Assembly: GCA_964639275.1 (NCBI GenBank) | Contig: CAZXCQ010000293.1 | Span: 1-7,868, forward strand | Origin: CAZXCQ01 sp964639275 | Lineage (GTDB): Bacteria; Desulfobacterota; DSM-4660; Desulfatiglandales; Desulfatiglandaceae | Direction: 5' to 3' | Length of the DNA stretch: 7,868 bases | Part shown: piece by piece, positions 1 through 5,664 of the stretch | How the letters are laid out: each line of letters starts with the position of its first letter | Numbering within the stretch: the first letter of the stretch is position 1 | Translations under genes and position numbers: made by a program | Notes under the pieces: model-generated | What the model was told of the DNA's origin: nothing | What the model saw: only the letters and a program-made list of their open reading frames with translations | Databases searched by the model: none

Positions 1-1495
1 CGTTGACGCTGTTGATAATCCTGTTGGAAATCGCACCCAGGATCTCATAGGGCACCCTTGACCAGTCTGCTGTCATGGCATCCTGGCTGTCCACCACCCT
101 CACCGCGATAACATTTTCATAGGTCCTCTCATCCCCCATCACACCGACCGTCCTTACCGGGAGAAGCACGGCAAAAGACTGCCAGACCTTTTCGTAGAGC
201 CCCGCCTTCTTGATCTCCTCCTCAACGATTACATCCGCGGACCTCAGAATATCAAGCCGCTCCGCGGTCACTTCCCCCAGAACCCGGACCGCAAGGCCCG
301 GGCCGGGAAATGGCTGTCTCATCACCAATTCCCTGGGAAGATCAAGCTCCAGACCCACCTGGCGCACCTCGTCCTTAAACAGCTCCCGGAGCGGTTCAAT
401 GAGCTTTAGTTTCATCACCGCTGGGAGACCGCCAACGTTGTGGTGGCTCTTGATGGTCGCTGAAGGTCCTTTAAAGGAGACGCTCTCAATTACATCCGGA
501 TACAGGGTGCCCTGGGCCAGGAATTCCGCCCTGCCCAGTTCCTTGGCCTTTTTCTCAAAGATCGAGATAAACTCCCTCCCTATGATCTTCCGCTTCTCCT
601 CGGGGTCTGTGACGCCTTTGAGATGGCCCAAGAAGTGCCGGGAGGCATCAACCAGATGCAAGTCCATCCCCATATACCTGCGGAAGATCTCCATGACCTC
701 CTGGGCCTCTCCCATCCTGAGGAGACCATTGTCAACAAGGATGCAGGAAAGCCTCCTGCCGATCGCCCTGTGCAGCAAGACCGCTGTGACAGAGGAGTCT
801 ACCCCTCCCGATAGCCCGCAGATCACCCTGCCCTCTCCCACCTCTTCTCTTAGATGCCGGATGGTTCTCCGGACAAATGAGGTCATGGTCCAGGATGGTT
901 CACATCCACAAATCCTAAAGAGAAAGTTTCTCAAAATCCTGGGGCCTTCCGGGGTGTGGGCGACCTCCGGGTGAAACTGGACCCCGAAGTACCTGCGTTC
1001 GGGGTCTACCATGGCCGCCACAGGGCTGTTCTTGCTCCCTGCCAGGACCTTAAATCCTTCGGGTACCCGGTCAACCCGGTCACCGTGGCTCATCCATACG
1101 GTCTGGGCAGTCCCTTTTCCAAGCCCATAAAAGAGGTCCTGATCATCCTCAACGACAATGGCCGCATTCCCATACTCCCGATGCGTCGCCCTCGCAACAA
1201 CCCCCCCAAGGAGGTGAGTAAGGAATTGCATCCCATAGCATATGCCCAGGACCGGTGCTCCCAGTTCGAGGATCTCTCCCCCCACCATCGGGGCGCCATC
1301 GTCATATATGCTGGCAGGCCCCCCGGAGAGGATAATCCCCTTTGGTGAAAAGGCCCTTATCCTTTCCGGATCCATATTGAAGGGATGGATCTCACAATAG
1401 ACCTTTGTCTCCCGGACCCGTCTGGCAATGAGCTGGGTGTACTGGGAACCAAAATCCAGTATCAGTATCTTTTGACTGTAAAGGTCACCTGACAT
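1..1495 (-). CDS. guaA: GMP synthase (glutamine-hydrolysing), 3' end cut by window
   Basis: Cytoplasmic enzyme that aminates XMP to GMP using ATP and glutamine, the last step of guanine nucleotide synthesis. The window holds 498 complete codons. The N-terminal class I glutamine amidotransferase domain (about residues 1-195) opens with ILILDFGSQYTQLIARRVRE and has the nucleophile Cys86 in GICYGMQF plus His175 and Glu177 in GVQFHPEV. The ATP pyrophosphatase domain carries the P-loop SGGVDS at 229-234, followed by FLAQGTLYPDVIES. The C-terminal dimerisation domain has RQPFPGPGLAVRVLGEV. The last visible residues, SNRIINSVN, lie close to the usual end of the family (E. coli GuaA has 525 residues), so only about 15-20 residues are missing. 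The ATG at 1493-1495 is chosen because GGGAGG (minus strand, 1500-1505) lies four bases upstream and the family alignment starts here. It is the distal gene of the operon, 31 bases after guaB. Identity is essentially certain. Confidence 0.97.
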   Translation of the reverse strand, partial: MSGDLYSQKILILDFGSQYTQLIARRVRETKVYCEIHPFNMDPERIRAFSPKGIILSGGPASIYDDGAPMVGGEILELGAPVLGICYGMQFLTHLLGGVVARATHREYGNAAIVVEDDQDLFYGLGKGTAQTVWMSHGDRVDRVPEGFKVLAGSKNSPVAAMVDPERRYFGVQFHPEVAHTPEGPRILRNFLFRICGCEPSWTMTSFVRRTIRHLREEVGEGRVICGLSGGVDSSVTAVLLHRAIGRRLSCILVDNGLLRMGEAQEVMEIFRRYMGMDLHLVDASRHFLGHLKGVTDPEEKRKIIGREFISIFEKKAKELGRAEFLAQGTLYPDVIESVSFKGPSATIKSHHNVGGLPAVMKLKLIEPLRELFKDEVRQVGLELDLPRELVMRQPFPGPGLAVRVLGEVTAERLDILRSADVIVEEEIKKAGLYEKVWQSFAVLLPVRTVGVMGDERTYENVIAVRVVDSQDAMTADWSRVPYEILGAISNRIINSVN

Positions 1496-1526
1496 CTGCC
1501 CTCCCAAGATTGATCAATTCGCATCC

Positions 1527-2993
1527 CTATTCCACGCGGTAATTGGGTGCCTCCTTGATGATGATCACATCGTGGACATGGCCCTCCCTAAGGCCTGCGG
1601 GTGTAATCTGAATAAGGTGTGGCGCTTTCTGAAGGGTTTCCAGGTCGGGGCATCCCAGATAACCCATTCCTGCCTTCAGCCCCCCGACGAGCTGATACAC
1701 GGTATCGGCCAGCGGTCCGCGATAGGGCACCCTGCCCACGATGCCTTCTGGCACCAGTTTACTCTCGAGGTTCATCTCTTCCTGAAAATATCTGTCCTTG
1801 CTCCCCTCCTTCATGGCCTCCAGGGAACCCATCCCCCTGTAAACCTTATAGGTCCTGCCTTGAAAGAGAATGGTCTCTCCGGGGCTCTCTTCGGTTCCTC
1901 CAAAGAGGCTTCCGATCATAACGGAACTGGCCCCGCCTGCCATCGCCTTTGTGATGTCCCCGGAGTATTTGATCCCTCCATCCGCTATGACCGGGACTGC
2001 CCATTTTTTTGCCTCCCTGGCGCAGTCCATGATAGCGGTCATCTGAGGCACACCGATACCGGCCACCACTCGAGTTGTGCAGATGGAGCCGGGCCCCACA
2101 CCCACCTTGATGGCATCGGCCCCCGCTTCAATCAGCGCCCGGGTCCCCTCACCTGTGGCCACATTTCCGGCAGCCAGCTCCAGATCAGGGAATTTCTTTT
2201 TCATCTTTTCTACGGTCCGTATAACAAGATCTGAGTGACCGTGTGCCGTGTCAATAGCCACAATATCCACATCCGCTGCCACCAGGGCCGCAACCCTCTC
2301 CTCGGTATCTGCCCCTACTCCCACGGCAGCCCCCACTTTTAACCGGCCCAGATCATCCTTGCACGAATTGGGATATTTTCTTATCTTCTCTATGTCCTTT
2401 ATTGTAATGAGTCCCTGGAGCTTGCCCTCATCGTCAACCACCAGGAGCTTCTCGATACGTCTCTGATGAAGAATGGTCTTGGATTCCTCCAGGGTAATTC
2501 CGACCTTGGCAGTGGCAAGGTTGTCTTTGGTCATCACCGCCCCGACTTTTTGGTCCAGATTGGTCTCAAACCTCAAGTCCCGATTGGTGATGATCCCCAC
2601 CAGATTCCCTTCCTTTACCACGGGCACACCGGAGATCCTGTATTTCTCCATGATCTCGAGCACTTCGTGGATCTTCTGCTCAGGCTCTATGGTGATGGGA
2701 TCAACGATCATCCCGCTTTCAGACTTCTTGACCTTCTCAACCTCGAGGGCCTGCGCCTCAATGCTCATGTTCCTATGGACAAAGCCCAGCCCTCCCTGAC
2801 GGGCAAGGGTAATGGCGGTCGCCGATTCGGTAACGGTATCCATCGCCGCGCTAACAATGGGTATATTCAGCTTGAGATTTCGTGATAACTTCGTACTGAC
2901 ATCCACCTGACTCGGCAAGACAGAAGAACGACCCGGGACCAGGATGAGATCATCAAATGTATAACCGAATCCAATATCACTACGCTTATCCAT
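1527..2993 (-). CDS. guaB: IMP dehydrogenase
   Basis: NAD-dependent oxidation of IMP to XMP, the committed step to GMP; a cytoplasmic tetramer or octamer. The 488-residue length is standard for bacteria. The TIM-barrel catalytic domain is split by a pair of CBS domains at about residues 95-205 (start SGMIVDPITIEPEQ; end near LQGLITIKDIEK). The catalytic loop GPGSICTTRVVAG carries the nucleophile Cys305, the IMP-binding segment ADGGIKYSGD contains Asp338, and the mobile flap has Arg401-Tyr402 in KDRYFQ; these match E. coli numbering. CBS domains of bacterial IMPDH bind adenine and guanine nucleotides or (p)ppGpp as allosteric regulators, so nucleotide control is plausible but not shown here. 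The ATG lies inside the end of the upstream phosphohydrolase gene (8-base overlap). A purine-rich GAGGGGGGG tract at 2998-3006, within upstream codons, serves as the Shine-Dalgarno, suggesting translational coupling. guaA follows. Confidence 0.98.
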   Translation of the reverse strand: MDKRSDIGFGYTFDDLILVPGRSSVLPSQVDVSTKLSRNLKLNIPIVSAAMDTVTESATAITLARQGGLGFVHRNMSIEAQALEVEKVKKSESGMIVDPITIEPEQKIHEVLEIMEKYRISGVPVVKEGNLVGIITNRDLRFETNLDQKVGAVMTKDNLATAKVGITLEESKTILHQRRIEKLLVVDDEGKLQGLITIKDIEKIRKYPNSCKDDLGRLKVGAAVGVGADTEERVAALVAADVDIVAIDTAHGHSDLVIRTVEKMKKKFPDLELAAGNVATGEGTRALIEAGADAIKVGVGPGSICTTRVVAGIGVPQMTAIMDCAREAKKWAVPVIADGGIKYSGDITKAMAGGASSVMIGSLFGGTEESPGETILFQGRTYKVYRGMGSLEAMKEGSKDRYFQEEMNLESKLVPEGIVGRVPYRGPLADTVYQLVGGLKAGMGYLGCPDLETLQKAPHLIQITPAGLREGHVHDVIIIKEAPNYRVE

Positions 2994-3951
2994 CTTTCCC
3001 CCCCTCGAAATAATTGATTAGAATGCCATCCAGGAGGTCTGACAGGCTCACCGTCATCTGAGACGACCTCAGGAAATAAAGCACCCTCAAAACCGCCAGG
3101 GCACCCGCCAGGATCACGCCCGCCCTCGCCGGGTCCAGACCGGGCAACCGGCGTCTCTGCGCAAGGCCCAATTTCCTCATCTTGTCAAAAAGGGCCCCGA
3201 TCTCCGATCTCTTAATTATCAGCCCATTGATCCTCTCGGGTGCTATCTCTTGCGGGAGAATTCCGTAAAGCATTGCGGCAAGGGTTGTCACGGTGCCTCC
3301 GGTACCAACCAAAAGACGGACCCTGGGGCGCTTATCCCCCTCTTGAGAAATCACCGACTCGAGCCCCTTGAGAGAACGATCGATATACCTCGAAAGAAAA
3401 GAAATCTCCTTTTCATCCGGTGGATCCGACCTGAGATGTTCGGTTGTCAGTGTCACCGCACCCAGGGGGATCGATCGGACCGTTAGGGGATGCCTGTCAC
3501 CAAACAGGAACTCCGTGCTGCCACCGCCAAGGTCAAATATGACAAAAGGGTCCTTTTGAACCCCAAGTGCATGCAATACCCCTTTTCCGGTCAGCAGGGC
3601 CTCCTCATCCCCACTGATAAGCCTGACACCAATTCCGGTGTTTTCGCGGATAGAGCCCAGAAACAGCTCGCTGTTTGATGCCTCCCTGATAACCCCTGTA
3701 GCCACCGCCAGGACCTTTTGGACATTGAAATCCTCTATGTGTTGTGAAAAACCTTGAAGCGCGTCGATAGTACGAGCAATGGCCTGGGAATGGATCGTCT
3801 TTGTCCCCGAATAGTCAAGATCTTCGCCCAGACGGATATAGGTCCTTTCTCTGAAAATGGGGCGGAAAAGATCCCGTGGTCCACCTCTCCGGGCAATCAA
3901 GACCCTGGCGGTATGGGTCCCAATATCGATAGAGGCAAAGTTCTTTTCCAT
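2986..3951 (-). CDS. Ppx/GppA-family phosphohydrolase, short single-module form
   Basis: Member of the exopolyphosphatase / guanosine pentaphosphate phosphohydrolase family (ASKHA actin-like fold), which releases terminal phosphate from polyphosphate or converts pppGpp to ppGpp. Visible motifs: phosphate-1 loop SIDIGTHTARVLIA (residues 7-20), ATGVIREASNS (84-94), SGDEEALLTG (113-122) with the acidic catalytic region Glu116/Glu117, phosphate-2 loop FDLGGGSTEFLF (139-150), and GTGGTVTTLAAM (216-227) with GLDPARAGVILAGA (271-284). At 321 residues it lacks the C-terminal HD-like domain of E. coli Ppx and GppA (about 500 residues) and resembles the short actinobacterial Ppx1 type. The substrate cannot be decided from sequence. 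First gene of an operon with guaB and guaA, which favours a guanine-nucleotide or alarmone role by context only. The ATG is the only ATG or GTG start in frame before an upstream stop near 3988-3990, yet no Shine-Dalgarno precedes it. Confidence 0.9.
   Translation of the reverse strand: MEKNFASIDIGTHTARVLIARRGGPRDLFRPIFRERTYIRLGEDLDYSGTKTIHSQAIARTIDALQGFSQHIEDFNVQKVLAVATGVIREASNSELFLGSIRENTGIGVRLISGDEEALLTGKGVLHALGVQKDPFVIFDLGGGSTEFLFGDRHPLTVRSIPLGAVTLTTEHLRSDPPDEKEISFLSRYIDRSLKGLESVISQEGDKRPRVRLLVGTGGTVTTLAAMLYGILPQEIAPERINGLIIKRSEIGALFDKMRKLGLAQRRRLPGLDPARAGVILAGALAVLRVLYFLRSSQMTVSLSDLLDGILINYFEGGKDG
2998..3006 (-). promoter_or_regulatory. Ribosome binding site of guaB inside the upstream gene
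   Basis: On the minus strand GAGGGGGGG lies four bases before the guaB ATG. These bases also encode the Glu-Gly-Gly near the C-terminus of the phosphohydrolase. The stop codon of that gene (2986-2988) lies just downstream of the guaB ATG, the usual layout for translational coupling by terminating ribosomes. Confidence 0.6.
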
Positions 3952-3959
3952 CTGTGGGA

Positions 3960-3988
3960 AATCTATCAGACCCCGCAGGCTTTTTCAA
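3960..3988 (-). promoter_or_regulatory. Candidate sigma-70 promoter of the ppx-like/guaB/guaA operon
   Basis: On the minus strand TTGAAA (3983-3988, five of six matches to TTGACA) is followed after exactly 17 bases by TAGATT (3960-3965, four of six matches to TATAAT). A start six to eight bases downstream would fall at about 3952-3954, zero to three bases before the ATG at 3951. That agrees with the lack of a Shine-Dalgarno there and suggests a leaderless or nearly leaderless mRNA. The 7-bp inverted repeat GGCTTTT/AAAAGCC (3978-3984 / 3994-4000) spans the -35 box and could be an operator, but that is only an inference. Confidence 0.4.
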
Positions 3989-4149
3989 CCTACAAAAGCC
4001 CTGTGGTCAGGGTCCGCCCCTCGATTCGTCCCACCCGTGGCCAGATAGGCTGAGAAAAAGCGATTGTACCGGGGGACAAATCTGTGATAGATCTCCCCTC
4101 GGCCTTGCAGGTCCTCACCGGGTCGCACAAGACAAAGACACAGGGCAAG

Positions 4150-4377
4150 CGTTCACAGGTTCCGGGTTCAACGTTCAGGGTTAGGGACAACGACAAAATT
4201 GAAGACCCGAAGTCCTCGCGAAAAACATGGTGGCTGTGTAGCATGCCTGCCAATGCGCTGTCGGTTTTCGGCTTGAAAATGACGAATCCGGGCGCTTCAC
4301 ACGTGAATACGCGTCCATAATGGAATCCGGGGACAAGAATGCAATTCTGAACCCCTGAACCTTTGAACCCGTGAACG
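4150..4377. repeat. Candidate MITE-like element with GGGTTCA-rich inverted ends
   Basis: The left end (4150-4180) reads CGTTCAC, AGGTTCC, GGGTTCAA, CGTTCAGG. The reverse complement of the right end (4347-4377) reads CGTTCAC, GGGTTCAA, AGGTTCAGG, GGTTCAG. They align as inverted arms sharing CGTTCAC, GGGTTCAA and GTTCAGG, with one 7-base AGGTTCC unit extra on the left. The core of about 166 bases has no recognisable gene. No clear target-site duplication is visible. It could be a non-autonomous mobile element, a remnant of an insertion, or a structured regulatory region of the divergent promoters. The arms are seen directly; the mobile nature is inferred. Confidence 0.45.
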
Positions 4378-4426
4378 GATACAAAAAACTAAATTGATAC
4401 AGACACAGATATTAGGGGTAAGACAT

Positions 4427-4431
4427 GGAGG
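4427..4431 (+). promoter_or_regulatory. Ribosome binding site of the M24 peptidase gene, short spacing
   Basis: GGAGG lies only three bases before the ATG at 4435. This is closer than usual, but it is the best-placed signal for that frame. The next in-frame ATG (4468) has no better Shine-Dalgarno, so 4435 is kept. A second purine tract, AGGGG at 4414-4418, is correctly spaced for an out-of-frame ATG at 4425. Confidence 0.5.
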
Positions 4432-4434
4432 CAT

Positions 4435-5664
4435 ATGAAGAAAGGCAAAGACGTCTCTGAGATCGAAATGCCGGGAGAGTTCCGCGTGCCGGCAAGCGAG
4501 ATAGAGAGCCGGATCCTCGGGATCCAGGAGGAATTGAGAAAAGAAGAGATCCATGGACTACTTGTAGTCCAGCGTGTTGACCTCCTCTATTTTTCGGGCA
4601 CCGCCCAGAACGGATTCCTTTTCATCCCCGCCGAAGGGGAGCCCCTCCTGCTGATAAAGAAATACATGCCCAGGGCCAAGCGGGAGTCTTCTATCAAGGA
4701 GATCATCGAGATCCGTTCGGTAAAGGAGATCCCGGATCGAATCATAGACTTCTATGGACGACTCCCCCGCACCCTGGGCCTTGAGCTGGACGTGATCCCT
4801 GTAAACCAGTTTCACTTCCTCTCCGTGCTTTTTGAGGGTCAGGACTGTGTGGACGCCTCACCCCATATCCTCAGGGTGAGGATGATAAAATCGGCATGGG
4901 AGATCGAGCAGATGGAGCACACTGCCGAGCTTTCATCCAAGACCTTTGGATATATCCGGGAAAACATCCGACCGGGCTATACTGAGATGGAGTTTGCAGG
5001 GATGTTTGAGACCTTTGCGAGAAAGCTGGGACATGCGGCCCAGCTGCGGGTCAGGGATTATCAGACCGAGGGATACCCCTGGCACATCCTGAGCGGCAGA
5101 AGTGGCGGGTTGGTTGGCTTGCTCGACGCCCCTGTCAGCGGAGAAGGCACATCGGTCGCATTTCCATGCGGGGCAGGAAACAAAAGACTGGCCCCGAATG
5201 AGCCGATCTTTGTTGACTTTAACTCTGTATTGAATGGTTATCACTTTGATGAAACCCGGATGTTCTCGATCGGCTCCATGCCCCGCAAGGCCCTTGCCGC
5301 CAGCCAGGCAGCGATTGAAATACAACATGAGGTCCTCGATATGGTCAGGCCGGGCATCAGCCTGGATGATCTCTTTCATCTATCGATCGCCAAGGCAACA
5401 TCACTTGGCTATGCCGAGACCTTTCTGGGACCGCCCGGGTATAAGGTGGCATTTGTCGGGCACGGTATCGGTCTTGAGCTGGTGGAGCAACCCATCATCG
5501 CCTCCAACAGAGAGGCACCCCTTGAGCCGGGCATGATCTTTGCCTTTGAGCCAAAGTTCCTCTTTGAAAACGAATTCTCGGCAGGGATTGAGAGCGTCTT
5601 TTTGGTAACTGAAAAAGGGCATCGCCTGATCAGCAAGACACCCTCAAGGGTCTTTATCTGCTAA
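4435..5664 (+). CDS. M24-family metallopeptidase (Xaa-Pro peptidase type)
   Basis: Probably a cytoplasmic dinuclear-metal peptidase that cleaves peptides next to proline (Xaa-Pro dipeptidase or aminopeptidase P group), used in peptide turnover. The 409 residues comprise a creatinase-like N-terminal domain (about 20-150) and a pita-bread catalytic domain (about 155-405) introduced by RVRMIKSAWEIEQM. All five metal ligands are present: Asp261 and Asp272 in VDFNSVLNGYHFDETR, His343 in GHGIGLELVEQP, Glu372 in FAFEPKFLF and Glu386 in AGIESVFLV. Asn263 stands where many members have Gly after the first ligand. There is no signal peptide or membrane segment. The gene stands alone on this strand, divergent from the guanine operon and convergent with the cytochrome gene, whose coding end it overlaps by 21 bases. 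The family assignment is firm. The exact specificity is open, since M24 also includes creatinases, ectoine hydrolases and inactive homologues. Confidence 0.92.
   Translation: MKKGKDVSEIEMPGEFRVPASEIESRILGIQEELRKEEIHGLLVVQRVDLLYFSGTAQNGFLFIPAEGEPLLLIKKYMPRAKRESSIKEIIEIRSVKEIPDRIIDFYGRLPRTLGLELDVIPVNQFHFLSVLFEGQDCVDASPHILRVRMIKSAWEIEQMEHTAELSSKTFGYIRENIRPGYTEMEFAGMFETFARKLGHAAQLRVRDYQTEGYPWHILSGRSGGLVGLLDAPVSGEGTSVAFPCGAGNKRLAPNEPIFVDFNSVLNGYHFDETRMFSIGSMPRKALAASQAAIEIQHEVLDMVRPGISLDDLFHLSIAKATSLGYAETFLGPPGYKVAFVGHGIGLELVEQPIIASNREAPLEPGMIFAFEPKFLFENEFSAGIESVFLVTEKGHRLISKTPSRVFIC

Larger units (their letters stand above)
3952..4434. other. Divergent intergenic region, 483 bases, no credible gene
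   Basis: Lies between the leftward phosphohydrolase-guaB-guaA operon and the rightward M24 peptidase gene. It holds a promoter-like pair for the operon at 3960-3988, a short inverted repeat at 3978-4000, a stretch at 4001-4149 in which I see nothing distinctive, a roughly 228-base element with inverted arms (4150-4377), and the translation start signals of the peptidase gene (4414-4437). Small open frames here (67-99 codons) have no recognisable motif and no consistent start signals. Confidence 0.7.

Noticed and set aside
210..974. 254-codon open frame on the plus strand
   Set aside because: It lies wholly antisense to guaA, whose motifs are unmistakable. The product is low-complexity Ser/Arg/Pro with no domain, typical of a shadow frame in GC-rich DNA.
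1509..1518. Perfect palindrome ATTGATCAAT in the guaB-guaA gap
   Set aside because: Ten bases is too short for a terminator and it lies inside an operon; probably chance.
1572..2234. 220-codon open frame antisense to guaB
   Set aside because: Opposite strand of a certain gene; no recognisable domain and no start signals.
4181..4384. 67-codon minus-strand frame inside the GGGTTCA-bounded element
   Set aside because: It starts in one inverted arm and spans the core; no motif, no ribosome site, no coding character.
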